From contig JAFAKB010000056.1 in the NCBI GenBank assembly GCA_019235885.1, positions 1 through 64,000 on the forward strand: DNA of 64,000 nucleotides, in the 5' to 3' direction. The notes beneath the pieces are model-generated. The model ran no database searches. It was not told where the DNA came from and was given only the letters and a program-made list of their open reading frames with translations. Source of the DNA: Candidatus Eremiobacterota bacterium (lineage in GTDB: Bacteria > Vulcanimicrobiota > Vulcanimicrobiia > Vulcanimicrobiales > Vulcanimicrobiaceae). Below are positions 16,596-24,841 of the stretch, in pieces (within the stretch, counting starts at the first letter, position 1; every line of letters starts with the position of its first letter). The position numbers were made by a program, and so were the translations under genes.

Positions 16596-18890
16596 GTGCT
16601 GTGGATCGGGATTCTGTTTCAAGAAGCTTCGCTGCTGGCGATCGTCGTGCCGGCGCTGCTGCTGCGCATCTCGCCCGCCGACCACACCGCGATGCTGGCG
16701 AACCTGGCCACGCTGGTCGGTGCGGCGTTCGTGCTGACGCCGCCGCTCGCCGGAGCGCTCTCCGACCGCGCGCGGCGGCGCGGCGGCGACCGCAGGCGCG
16801 AGACCGCGGTCGCGCTCGCGATCGACGTCGTCGCACTCGCCGGGATGGGCTTCGCGACCTCGGTCGGCGCGCTGGGCTTCGCGCTCGTCGCCGCGACGGT
16901 CGCGCTGACCGCGGCGCAGACGATCTACCAAGTGCTGCTGCCGGAAGTCGTGCCGCGCGCGGTGTGGGGGACGGCGGCCGGCGTGCGCGGAGCGATGACG
17001 CTGATCGGCACCGTGCTCGGCTTGGCGTGCGCGGCGCTGCTCCCACCGCAGCAGGCGCTCTTCGCGAGCGCGCTGACGATCGCGCTCGTCGCGAGCTCGC
17101 TCTTCGCGATCCCGAACCCGCCCGCGGCGCCGCCGCCGCTCGCGCGCGCGATCGTGCGCGACAACCATGACCTTGCCGTAACGCTCGTCGCGCGCGGGTG
17201 GATCGTGCTGGGGCTGACGCTGCTGAACACGTACGTGCTGTACTTCTTCTCCGACGTGCTCGGCGTGAAGGACGCTTCGCTGGGAACGGGGATGGTCGCC
17301 GGCGCGGCGCTGCTCGGCGCGATCGTCTCCAGCGTGTGGGCCGGAACGCTTTCCGACAAAGTCGATCGCCGGCTCGTCGTCACGCTGTCGGGGATTCCGA
17401 TGACGCTCGCCGCGCTCGGCTTCGCGCTGCATCCCGACGCGCGCTGGATCTTCGCCTACGCGGCATTGTTCGGGCTGGGCTACGGCGGCGTGTTCTCGGT
17501 GGGCTGGGCGCTCGCGCTCGACGCGATCCCCGCGCTGGGCGACGTGGCGCGCGATCTCGGCGTGTGGGGGACGCTCTCCGGCTTGCCGCTGATCTTCGCG
17601 CCGAAGCTCGGCGCGTGGGTGATCGCGCACGGCGCGACGCCCGCGCAAGGCTATCGCTGGCTGTTCGCGCTCGCCGGCGCATCGTTCGCGATCGGTTCGC
17701 TCACCGTGCTCCGCGTCGGGCGCAAAGGCGCCGGGTCGCTCTGGCAGACGCTGCTCGTCGCGTTGACGACCGCGATCCGCCAGCCGCTGATCGCGCTGAG
17801 ATTCCGCGTGCGCCAGTGGGGACGTTTGCCGCTGCGCCGTGGGCCGACAGTGCTCATCGCGAACCATCAGCACGAGGACGAGTCCGAGATCGTCGTCGAG
17901 CGAGCGTTCGTGCAGTCGCTCTTCCGGCCGCTGTTCACCGCCTCGTCACGCCGGATGTACGAGCGCGGCTTCTTCGCGACGCGCATGCCGTGGCTCGGGT
18001 TCATGCGCAACGTGAACGCGGGGCCGCTGTTCTTCGGGCTGGGAATGCTGCCGCTCGAGAACGAGCTCTCCGCGCGGCCCCTGCGCAGCATCGCGGGCGA
18101 CGTGCGCGCGCGGCACGGCGACCTCGCGCTCGAGCTCGTCTTTCGCGGCGAGGCGCGTGCGGCGATACCTCCGGACGCGCGCACGCTTGACGACCTGCTG
18201 CTGCCGCGGCATTTCGCGGCCGGCGAAACGCGCGTGCGGTTGTCGTACGTGCTCGAGCCGTACCGCGCGGAGCTGCTCGCCGCGCTGCGCGCCGGCGTCG
18301 ACGAGGACGTGGCGCGCATCGTCGGCGTCGTGCGGCGGGGCGCGACGTTCTTCGTCACGCCGGAAGGCTTCTACAGCACCGACGGCCGCATGCGCCCGCT
18401 CAAAGGAATCGTCGACCACTTGCTGCGGGTCGCGACGCCCTGGTTCGCCGCGATCGCCTTCGACCCGTTCCGCGGCCAGCGGCTTTCGATGCTCTACCGC
18501 ATCGTGCGCCCGGCCGATCCCGACGATCTGAGCACCTCGCTCGCGGCGGCGCGGCCGGTCACGACCAGCGCGCTGCTAGCGACGTGGCTGCTCGCCGTCG
18601 GCTTGCCGTTCGACGCGCGCGAAGCCGCCGACGGCGTCGTGCGCCTGCGCGACGCGCTCCCGCCGGGAGCGTTCACCGATCCGGAGCTCGCGCGCGACGC
18701 GGACGGCTGCGTGAACGACGCGCTCGACGGCGCAACGCGCCGCGGCGTCCTGGCGCGCGACGGCGCGCGCTATGAACTGGCCGCACGGCGCACCGACGCG
18801 CGCTTTCCCGGCGTCGCCGACGTCGTCGCCTATCAAGCCGCATTTTTTGAACAGACGATCGCGGCGCTGCGCCGGCTCAGCGAGCGCTAG
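16596..18890 (+). CDS. MFS transporter fused to an acyltransferase-like domain
   Basis: A 764-residue two-part protein. Residues 1-375 are a major-facilitator permease with about 12 hydrophobic segments; ALSDRARRRGGDRRR is the cytoplasmic loop-2-3 motif and SDKVDRRLVV its repeat. From about 400 the protein is soluble and resembles PlsC/LPLAT acyltransferases: TVLIANHQHEDESEIVV (421 on), where the expected HX4D is altered, and a PEGFYSTDGRMR block near 588 that resembles the FPEG motif. The layout recalls LplT-Aas lysophospholipid flippase-acyltransferase fusions. GTG at 16596 is used; ATG alternatives are absent nearby. It lies 40 bases after the OMP/CBM20 cassette and may join it. The altered catalytic box lowers confidence that it still acylates. 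Confidence 0.75.
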   Translation: MLWIGILFQEASLLAIVVPALLLRISPADHTAMLANLATLVGAAFVLTPPLAGALSDRARRRGGDRRRETAVALAIDVVALAGMGFATSVGALGFALVAATVALTAAQTIYQVLLPEVVPRAVWGTAAGVRGAMTLIGTVLGLACAALLPPQQALFASALTIALVASSLFAIPNPPAAPPPLARAIVRDNHDLAVTLVARGWIVLGLTLLNTYVLYFFSDVLGVKDASLGTGMVAGAALLGAIVSSVWAGTLSDKVDRRLVVTLSGIPMTLAALGFALHPDARWIFAYAALFGLGYGGVFSVGWALALDAIPALGDVARDLGVWGTLSGLPLIFAPKLGAWVIAHGATPAQGYRWLFALAGASFAIGSLTVLRVGRKGAGSLWQTLLVALTTAIRQPLIALRFRVRQWGRLPLRRGPTVLIANHQHEDESEIVVERAFVQSLFRPLFTASSRRMYERGFFATRMPWLGFMRNVNAGPLFFGLGMLPLENELSARPLRSIAGDVRARHGDLALELVFRGEARAAIPPDARTLDDLLLPRHFAAGETRVRLSYVLEPYRAELLAALRAGVDEDVARIVGVVRRGATFFVTPEGFYSTDGRMRPLKGIVDHLLRVATPWFAAIAFDPFRGQRLSMLYRIVRPADPDDLSTSLAAARPVTTSALLATWLLAVGLPFDAREAADGVVRLRDALPPGAFTDPELARDADGCVNDALDGATRRGVLARDGARYELAARRTDARFPGVADVVAYQAAFFEQTIAALRRLSER

Positions 18891-19270
18891 CGCACGACGA
18901 CCGGGATCGAGCGCGACGTTTCGACGCCGTCGATGCTGCGCGCGATGATCTGCAGCGTGTAGCCGTGGCGCAGCCAGGGCGGCAGCCACCACGGGACCGT
19001 GTACGTCAGCGAGAACTTTCCCGGCCCGTCCTCGTGCATCGCGACCGCGCGGTAGTCGACGCGCGCTTCGACGTAGTGCACGTTGTCGGAGGTCTCGACG
19101 TTCCCGTGCACCGGCCGGCCCGGATGGATCTCGGTCGTCGAGATCGAGAAGCCGTGGATCGCCGGGTATCCGTGCGGGGGCGGCGTCGGCCCGACGTGCG
19201 CGTACGCGTCAGCGACGTCCGCCGAAGCAAGGGCTATCGTCGCGGCGAGGGCGAGCAGCGGTGCAGGCAT
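18887..19270 (-). CDS. Secreted single-domain beta protein (shared C-terminal domain, stand-alone)
   Basis: A 127-residue protein with a signal peptide (APLLALAATIALASADVADAYA). The rest is one beta-rich domain: ISTTEIHPGRPVHGNVETS, YVEARVDYRAVAMH, GPGKFSLTYTVP, then YTLQIIARSIDG and the end SIPVVVR. The same plan, with GPGLF/APGLF and a closing (I/V)PV-R strand, occurs at the C-termini of the proteins at 19287 and 23153. Family not recognised; an Ig-like or E-set fold is likely. Its stop codon overlaps the stop of the converging MFS fusion gene (CTA/TAG), leaving no room for a terminator between them. Confidence 0.7.
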   Translation of the reverse strand: MPAPLLALAATIALASADVADAYAHVGPTPPPHGYPAIHGFSISTTEIHPGRPVHGNVETSDNVHYVEARVDYRAVAMHEDGPGKFSLTYTVPWWLPPWLRHGYTLQIIARSIDGVETSRSIPVVVR

Positions 19271-19286
19271 TGCCGGTGTGTTCCCC

Positions 19287-19763
19287 TTAGCGGACGCTGA
19301 CGCCCACCGCGCTCTGCGTGCTTCGCCCGCGCGCGTCGCGCGCGACGAAGGTGACCGCGTAGCTGCCGCGCGCGAAGGGCGGGAGCGGCGGCAGGGTCGT
19401 GCTGCCCTCGAAGAGCCCGGGGCCCACGCGCGGGACCGCCATCGAGGACCCACCGGCGAAGGCGACGACGGTGACGACGCCGGGCGTCGTTCGGACGACC
19501 GCGTGCACCGTCGTTCCGGATCCGACGACGCTCGGGCTGACGCTCGCGCCGAGGATGTACGGACGAGGATCGGGCGCGCTCGTCGCCGGCCGGTCGGCGA
19601 CCGGGTGTTCCGGCCCCGCCCGGAGCGGGCGAACCGCCGCGCGGATCGGGCGCGCCGCGGGGCGAGCGGCGACGGGCGCGCTGCTCGGTCGCAGCCGCGC
19701 CGTGGAGCTCGGGCTGCGCGCACCGGTCGGGCCGCTCGAACCCGTGCGGGCACATGCCGTCAT
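19287..19763 (-). CDS. Probable lipoprotein or secreted protein with the shared C-terminal beta domain
   Basis: A 158-residue ORF. In-frame sequence directly before the first ATG reads like a lipoprotein signal (RIAAAALASALAMTAC), so the true start is probably earlier and uses a rare codon; none of ATG, GTG, TTG is available there. A 60-residue Pro/Ala/Arg linker leads to a C-terminal beta domain, YILGASVSPSVVGSGTTVHA, VGPGLFEGSTTLP, YAVTFVARDARG, ending AVGVSVR. This matches the domains at 18887 and 23153. The gene precedes the 18887 gene by 16 bases on the same strand, so they are probably one transcript. Function unknown. Confidence 0.62.
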   Translation of the reverse strand: MTACARTGSSGPTGARSPSSTARLRPSSAPVAARPAARPIRAAVRPLRAGPEHPVADRPATSAPDPRPYILGASVSPSVVGSGTTVHAVVRTTPGVVTVVAFAGGSSMAVPRVGPGLFEGSTTLPPLPPFARGSYAVTFVARDARGRSTQSAVGVSVR

Positions 19764-19837
19764 AGCCAGCGCGCTCGCGAGCGCGGCTGCTGCGATGCGC
19801 GAGGGTGAGAGCTGCCGGGCGGCGAGAATCAGGATTG

Positions 19838-20866
19838 GTGGTCTCCACTGTGCGCGAGCTGCCGGTTCGGCGAGGCGCCGATGCGACGCTCAGCATCGTC
19901 GTTCCCCTCTTCAACGAGGCGGACAACGTCGACGAGCTGCTGCGGCGCATTGCGAACGTCGTGCGCGGGCTGAGCGATCCGCCGGCCGCCTACGAAGTGA
20001 TCCTGGTCGACGACGGCAGCCGCGATCGGACCCTGGAGAAGCTGCTCGCCGCCGCGCACGACGATCCGCACCTGCGCGTCATCTCGCTCTCGCGCAACTT
20101 CGGCCACCAGATCGCCGCGACCGCCGGGCTGGACGCCGCGCGCGGCGACGCCGTCGTTCTGATGGACGGCGACCTGCAAGACCCGCCCGAATTGATCGAC
20201 GACTTTCTCGCCAAGTTCCGCGAAGGGTACGACGTCGTCTTCGCGACGCGCCGCCGGCGCGCCGGCGAGAGCCGCTTCAAGCTGTTCACCGCGGCGCTCT
20301 TCTACCGCGTCATCCGGCGGCTCACCAACGTCTCGATCCCGGTCGACACGGGCGACTTCCGCTTGATGAGCCGGCGCGTCGTCGAGGCGTTGCGCGACTC
20401 CCGCGAGCGGCACCGCTTCATCCGCGGCCTGGTCTCGTGGGTCGGGTTCAAGCAGACCGGGATCTCGTACGACCGCGCCGAGCGCCACTCCGGCAGCTCG
20501 AAGTATCCGGTCTCGAAGATGCTCAAGTTCGCGCTCGACGGGATCACCGCGTTCAGCGAGATCCCGCTGCGGCTCGCGACCTGGTTCGGGTTCGTCGTGA
20601 GCGTCTTCGCGTTTCTGGTCGGCCTGTACGAGGTCGCGCTGCGCATCTTCACGGGCTACAACTTGCCGGGCTACACCTCGACGATCGTCGCGATCCTGTT
20701 CCTCGGCGGCGTGCAGCTGATCACGATCGGGATCCTCGGCGAGTACGTCGGCCGCATCTACGACGAGATCAAGGGCCGCCCGCTCTACCTGGTCGCGGAG
20801 AACGTCGGGGCCGGGCTCGACGCCGAGCCGGACTCGTTGCCGAGCACCGTCCCGCTCACCAGGTAG
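19838..20866 (+). CDS. GT2 polyprenyl-phosphate glycosyltransferase (GtrB/ArnC-like)
   Basis: Transfers a sugar from a nucleotide donor to undecaprenyl phosphate at the inner membrane. The 342-residue protein has the GT2 core LSIVVPLFNEADNVDELL, ILVDDGSRDRT, SRNFGHQIAATAGLDAA, LMDGDLQDPPELI (the DxD-like metal site), GDFRLMSRRVV and RHRFIRGLVSWVGF. Two C-terminal membrane helices follow (LATWFGFVVSVFAFLVGL and VAILFLGGVQLITIGILGEYVGRIYDEIKGRP). GTG at 19838 is preferred because AGGA lies about five bases upstream; GTG at 19805 is in frame. Its last 82 bases are antisense to the 3' end of hldD. The product would supply lipid-linked sugar to a GT-C enzyme such as the one at 23153. Confidence 0.92.
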   Translation: MVSTVRELPVRRGADATLSIVVPLFNEADNVDELLRRIANVVRGLSDPPAAYEVILVDDGSRDRTLEKLLAAAHDDPHLRVISLSRNFGHQIAATAGLDAARGDAVVLMDGDLQDPPELIDDFLAKFREGYDVVFATRRRRAGESRFKLFTAALFYRVIRRLTNVSIPVDTGDFRLMSRRVVEALRDSRERHRFIRGLVSWVGFKQTGISYDRAERHSGSSKYPVSKMLKFALDGITAFSEIPLRLATWFGFVVSVFAFLVGLYEVALRIFTGYNLPGYTSTIVAILFLGGVQLITIGILGEYVGRIYDEIKGRPLYLVAENVGAGLDAEPDSLPSTVPLTR

Positions 20867-21816
20867 TTCCGCACGTAGTCGGCGACGCCGTCTTCGAGCG
20901 CGGTCATGGGCCTGGTCCAGCCGGCCTGCTGGAGCTTGCGCACGTCCGCGACGGTGCGGTACTGGTACTTGCCGCGCAGCACGTGCGGCATCTCGATATA
21001 TTCGATCCGCGCCGGGAGCCCGAGCGCGTTGAAGACGGCGATCGCGAGAGCGTTCCAGGTCCGGTCGGCTCCGGAGCCGACGTTGTAGATGCCGCCGGCC
21101 TGCGGCGTGCGCGAGAGAAACGTGGTGATCGCCACCGCGTCCTTCACGTAGAGGAAGTCGCGCGTCTGTTCGCCGTGCGCGATTCCGTTACGATAGCTTT
21201 TGAAGAGCTCGATCGTCCCGCGCGCGCGGATCTGCTCGTACGCCTTCGCGACGACGCTGCGCATCTCACCTTTGTGATCTTCGTTCGGGCCGTAGACGTT
21301 GAAGTACTTGAGCCCGACCGCGCGCTCGAGCAGCTCCTCGCGCCGCATCCAGTGGTCGAACAAGTGCTTCGAGTAGCCGTACATGTTCAGCGGGCGCAGC
21401 GCGTGCGGGTCGAGGTCCTCGCGCATCTCGCTTTCGAGCGCGCCGTAAGTCGCCGCCGACGAAGCGTAGACGAAGCGCGCGCCGCGCGCGAACGCCCAGC
21501 GCGCGATCTCCTGCGAGCGCCGCACGTTGTTCGCGATCAGGTACGACGCGTCGCGCTCGGTGGTCGACGAGCACGCGCCCAGATGAAAGACCGTTGCGAT
21601 CTCGCCGAACGCGTCCGGCTCGCGCTCGATCCGCGGGAAGAACTCTTCGGCGTCGAGGTAGTCGGCGAAGCGCAGCGGAACGAGGTGCCGCCACTTCTCG
21701 CTCGTTCCGAGCCGGTCGACGACCACGACGTCGTCGACGCCTTCGCGGTTCAGCTGCCAAACGAGCGCGCTGCCGATCAAACCGGCGCCGCCGGTGACGA
21801 CCGTCGTCCGTTTCAC
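20785..21816 (-). CDS. hldD: ADP-L-glycero-D-manno-heptose 6-epimerase
   Basis: Epimerises ADP-D-glycero-D-manno-heptose to the L form, the heptose donor of LPS inner core, so the cell probably has heptose-containing LPS. The 343-residue protein shows the NAD-binding VVTGGAGLIGSALVWQLN, the HldD-specific FHLGACSSTTERD, YASSAATYG, the YxxxK in MYGYSKHLFD, LKYFNVYGPNEDHKG and RDFLYVKD. Start is GTG at 21816, 22 bases after the nucleoside phosphorylase stop. The final ~25 residues (GNESGSASSPAPTFSATR at the end) go beyond the usual family end and are encoded antisense to the glycosyltransferase gene, an 82-base convergent overlap. Confidence 0.95.
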   Translation of the reverse strand: MKRTTVVTGGAGLIGSALVWQLNREGVDDVVVVDRLGTSEKWRHLVPLRFADYLDAEEFFPRIEREPDAFGEIATVFHLGACSSTTERDASYLIANNVRRSQEIARWAFARGARFVYASSAATYGALESEMREDLDPHALRPLNMYGYSKHLFDHWMRREELLERAVGLKYFNVYGPNEDHKGEMRSVVAKAYEQIRARGTIELFKSYRNGIAHGEQTRDFLYVKDAVAITTFLSRTPQAGGIYNVGSGADRTWNALAIAVFNALGLPARIEYIEMPHVLRGKYQYRTVADVRKLQQAGWTRPMTALEDGVADYVRNYLVSGTVLGNESGSASSPAPTFSATR

Positions 21817-21838
21817 GGCTGCGCTCGCTCCGTCGCCA

Positions 21839-23131
21839 TCACGTTGCGAACGCGCCGAGGGCGGAATCCCTCACCAGGCCCGCGATCAGCGCGCGCGGCG
21901 GCGGGGGGCTCGGGCCGAGCGTGAACGCGCTCGCGACCCGGCGCGGGTCGGCCGAGGGGCCGGCGCACTCGGCCAAGACGTCGCCGCCGCGCACCGGCGT
22001 GCCGGCGCGCGCGACGATGCGGATGCCGGCGAACGGGCCGTCGGCCGCAACGAGTTCGCGCGCGAGCTCGCCGACCGCGACGGCGTCGATCCCGACGACG
22101 AACCCGTCGTGCGGCGCGGTCGCGGTGCTGCGGTGCGGGTGCGCGGCGATGCGGTCGAGCGCCGCGCGCGTGCCGCCCTGCGCTTCGACGAGCTGCGCCA
22201 ACCGCTCGTACGCGGCGCCGGACTGCAGCCGGTCGAGCGCGCGCGACTCGACCTCGTGCTCCGTCAGGCCGCCGACGCGCAGCATCTCGTGCGCGACCGC
22301 GAACACGGCTTCGGCGAGCCGCGGATCCCGCTCGTCGTCGCGCAGGAAGTCGCGCGCCTCGACCGCTTCGATCCCGCTCCCGACCGCCGCGCCGAGCGGC
22401 TCCTCCATGTCGCTGACCAGCGCGCTCGCGCGCCGCCCGAAGCGCGCCGCGAGCCGGACCAGCGTCTCGGCGAGCTCGAGCGCTTCGCCGGCGGTGCGCA
22501 TGAACGCGCCGCGGCCGGCCTTCACGTCGAAGACGATCGCGCCGGCGCCGCCCGCGATCTTCTTCGAGACGATCGACGACGCGATGAGGCCGCGCGCGGG
22601 GACGGTGCCGGTGCGGTCGCGCAAGGCGTAGAGCTGCTTGTCGGCCGGGACGAGCCGTTCCGACTGCGCGGCGATCGCGCAGCCGATCGTCTCGACCTGC
22701 GCGACGAAGGCTTCGGGCGCGAGATCGGTGCGCACGCCGGGGATCGCCTCGAGCTTGTCGAGCGTTCCGCCGGTGTGGCCGAGCGCGCGGCCGGAGAGCT
22801 TCGCGACCGGGACGCCGCACGCGGCGACGAGCGGGACCGCGATCAGCGAGACCGTATCGCCGACGCCGCCGGAAGAGTGCTTGTCGACGACGGTGCGCCC
22901 GCCGCCGTAGCGCAGCACGTCGCCCGAGCGCACCATCGCGTCGGTCAGCGCGAAGATCTCTTCGTCGGTCATCCCGCGGATCGCGCAGGCCATCGCGAGC
23001 GCGGCGACCGGCGCGTCGTCGATAGCACCGTGGACGTAGCCGTCGACGATGCGGCTCCACGTCCGCGCGTCGAGCGCTGAGCCCTCGCGCTTCGCGGAGA
23101 GAGCGCGCCGCAGCCAACCGTCGTCGTTCAA
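21839..23131 (-). CDS. Pyrimidine-nucleoside / thymidine phosphorylase
   Basis: Phosphorolysis of thymidine or uridine to base and (deoxy)ribose 1-phosphate, which deoB then isomerises. About 430 residues. Motifs: KREGSALDARTW, GMTDEEIFALTDAMV, DKHSSGGVGDTVS (phosphate loop), SGRALGHTGGTLDKLEAIPG (family signature), ADKQLYALRDRTGTVP and DVKAGRGAFM. DeoA and Pdp share these, so the base preference is not decided. TTG at 23131 gives the expected N-terminus (NDDGWLRRALSAKREG) and lies 22 bases from the divergent gene's ATG; no ATG or GTG is suitably placed. The frame is open far upstream, but that is antisense shadow of the GT-C gene. Followed closely by hldD. Confidence 0.9.
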   Translation of the reverse strand: MNDDGWLRRALSAKREGSALDARTWSRIVDGYVHGAIDDAPVAALAMACAIRGMTDEEIFALTDAMVRSGDVLRYGGGRTVVDKHSSGGVGDTVSLIAVPLVAACGVPVAKLSGRALGHTGGTLDKLEAIPGVRTDLAPEAFVAQVETIGCAIAAQSERLVPADKQLYALRDRTGTVPARGLIASSIVSKKIAGGAGAIVFDVKAGRGAFMRTAGEALELAETLVRLAARFGRRASALVSDMEEPLGAAVGSGIEAVEARDFLRDDERDPRLAEAVFAVAHEMLRVGGLTEHEVESRALDRLQSGAAYERLAQLVEAQGGTRAALDRIAAHPHRSTATAPHDGFVVGIDAVAVGELARELVAADGPFAGIRIVARAGTPVRGGDVLAECAGPSADPRRVASAFTLGPSPPPPRALIAGLVRDSALGAFAT

Positions 23132-23152
23132 AGCCGCTTCGCGGACCTCGCC

Positions 23153-24745
23153 ATGCGGGTCTGCGGATTCGCGCGCGGCCGTCGCGAAGCCCTTGGCGTG
23201 CCCGTTCGCGCCGGACGCCGGCTCCGTTTCGCGGTGGCGGCCGTCGCGCTGGCCTGCGCGCTCGCCGTCCCGCTCCGGCTCTCGGCCGACGTCTGGGCCT
23301 ACGCCGCGTACGGTGCGCTGCTCGGGCACGGCCTCGACCCCTGGGCGCACGCCTACACCGGGCCCGACGTCGCGAGGCTGCGCGATCCGCTCCTCGCCGC
23401 CGCGCTGCGCGCCTGGGACGGCTCGCTCCCGCGCGGCGTCTACGGGCCGCTCTTCACCGTGCCGTGCGCGCTGGTGGTGGCGGCATCCCGGCCGCTCGGG
23501 CCGGACGGCACGGTCCTCGTCCTGCGGCTGCTGGCGGCGCTGGGGCTGCTGGCGTGCATCGCCCTGGCCGGGCGAACCCGCCCGCGGCTCGCGACGCTCC
23601 TCGCCTTCCATCCCGTCGTCCTGTGGAGCGCCGCGGAAGGGCACAACGACGTCTTCTGGCTCGCCCTCGTGCTCCTCGCAGGCCGCGCGCGGAACGCGCC
23701 CGCAACGTTCGCGGGCCTCGTCGCCGCGGCCGCGGTGAAGCTGATCGCTCTCGTTCCCCTGGCGGCCGCGCTGGGCCGGCTCGAACCGCGCCGGCGGGGG
23801 CCGGCAGCCGCGGCGGTGCTGCTCGTGCTTCTCGCGGCCTACGCGCCGCTGCTGCTCTCGCTGCGGAACGGCTTCGACCACGCCGCCGGACCGCCGCGGC
23901 TCTCGCTGCTCCACGCGCCCGCGCTCGCTGCGTGGTCGGGCTCACCGCTTCCGGCCGCGGTCGGTGCGGTGCTGGCGCTGGCCGGCATCGCCGCCGTCGG
24001 GCGGGCGCTGCGCGCCGGCGACCACCTCGCCGGGGCGGCACTGGCCGGCTGGCTGGCGCTCCCGGCCGCCGAGCCGTGGTACGCGCTGTGGCTGGTGCCG
24101 GTGGTCGCGCTGGCCGGGCGCACGCCCGCCGCGAACGCGCTCTTCGCCGCCTCGTTCACCGGGTTGGCGGGGTATCTCCAGGACGCCGTGTCCGGAACCG
24201 CCTTGCGGGACCCGGCGTTGCTCGGAGGTACGATGCTCGCCCTGTACGCGCTGCCGGTCCTGATCGCGCTGGCCCAGCCGGCCCCCTCGCCGCAGCCGAA
24301 CCCCGCGCCGCCGACCCCGCCCCCCCTCGCGAGCGCGGCTCCGTCGCCCGCGCCCTCGCCGGCCGCGTCGACGACGCCGATCCCGCCGAGCCCGCAGCCG
24401 AGCACGACACCGAACCCCTTCAGCTACGTGGTCACGCCCTCGCCGGCCCCGGCGGCGGGCCCGCGCATCGTCGAGATCGCGCTGAACGACAAGGTGATGC
24501 ACATGGGCGGGATGCTGCTGGTCAAGGTGACGACGAGTCCCGACGTGACCGCGATCGTCGCCCGCACGATGGGCCGCCAGCTCGGGATCCCGCAGGCCGC
24601 GCCGGGGCTCTTCGCCGGCCAGCAGCAGCTCCCGAGCGGGATCCCGTCCTGGCTCCTCAACCGCACCTACCACATCGAGTTCGTCGCGACGACCGCCGAC
24701 GGCCACTCCGTGAGCTACACCATCCCGGTCCGGCTCGAGCGCTAG
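23153..24745 (+). CDS. GT-C-like membrane glycosyltransferase with Pro-rich linker and shared C-terminal beta domain
   Basis: 530 residues in three parts. Residues 25-375 are a polytopic membrane domain with about ten helices. Its first periplasmic loop has SADVWAYAAYGALLGHGLDPWAHAY, the Asp-containing pattern of GT87/PimE-type mannosyltransferases that use polyprenyl-phosphate sugars. Residues about 375-440 are a low-complexity Pro/Ala/Ser/Thr linker (PSPQPNPAPPTPPP and similar). Residues about 445-530 form the beta domain also found alone at 18887 and at the end of the 19287 protein: VEIALNDKVMHMGGMLLVKV, APGLFAGQQQLP, IEFVATTADGHS, TIPVRLER. The GtrB-like enzyme at 19.8 kb may make its lipid-linked donor. 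Followed by a strong hairpin. Confidence 0.75.
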   Translation: MRVCGFARGRREALGVPVRAGRRLRFAVAAVALACALAVPLRLSADVWAYAAYGALLGHGLDPWAHAYTGPDVARLRDPLLAAALRAWDGSLPRGVYGPLFTVPCALVVAASRPLGPDGTVLVLRLLAALGLLACIALAGRTRPRLATLLAFHPVVLWSAAEGHNDVFWLALVLLAGRARNAPATFAGLVAAAAVKLIALVPLAAALGRLEPRRRGPAAAAVLLVLLAAYAPLLLSLRNGFDHAAGPPRLSLLHAPALAAWSGSPLPAAVGAVLALAGIAAVGRALRAGDHLAGAALAGWLALPAAEPWYALWLVPVVALAGRTPAANALFAASFTGLAGYLQDAVSGTALRDPALLGGTMLALYALPVLIALAQPAPSPQPNPAPPTPPPLASAAPSPAPSPAASTTPIPPSPQPSTTPNPFSYVVTPSPAPAAGPRIVEIALNDKVMHMGGMLLVKVTTSPDVTAIVARTMGRQLGIPQAAPGLFAGQQQLPSGIPSWLLNRTYHIEFVATTADGHSVSYTIPVRLER

Positions 24746-24750
24746 AAACC

Positions 24751-24782
24751 GACGAGCCCCGGCCTAGCGACCGGGGCTCGTC
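24751..24782. terminator. Hairpin between converging genes (terminator-like)
   Basis: A perfect 12-bp stem, GACGAGCCCCGG pairing with CCGGGGCTCGTC, around an 8-base loop (CCTAGCGA), five bases after the GT-C gene stop. There is no T-tract on either side. Its place between converging genes suggests transcription termination or mRNA 3' end protection for both directions. Confidence 0.6.
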
Positions 24783-24790
24783 GTCATGGG

Positions 24791-24841
24791 CGGCTCGGAC
24801 GGAGGCCGAACGCGACGGGTTCGCCCGTGGGCGAACCCACT
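24791..24841 (-). repeat. Double-hairpin intergenic repeat, copy A
   Basis: Shares about three quarters of its bases with the block at 35718-35767. Read on the minus strand it starts at the hsp20 stop codon. The first hairpin is GGGTTCGCC (24817-24825) with GGCGAACCC (24830-24838); a weaker hairpin TCGG/CCGA follows. The conserved core includes CCGAACGCGA and the flank CCCACT. In copy B the stem base pair at the seventh position is A-T where this copy has G-C, a compensatory change. Probably a REP-like or terminator element used after minus-strand genes. Confidence 0.6.
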
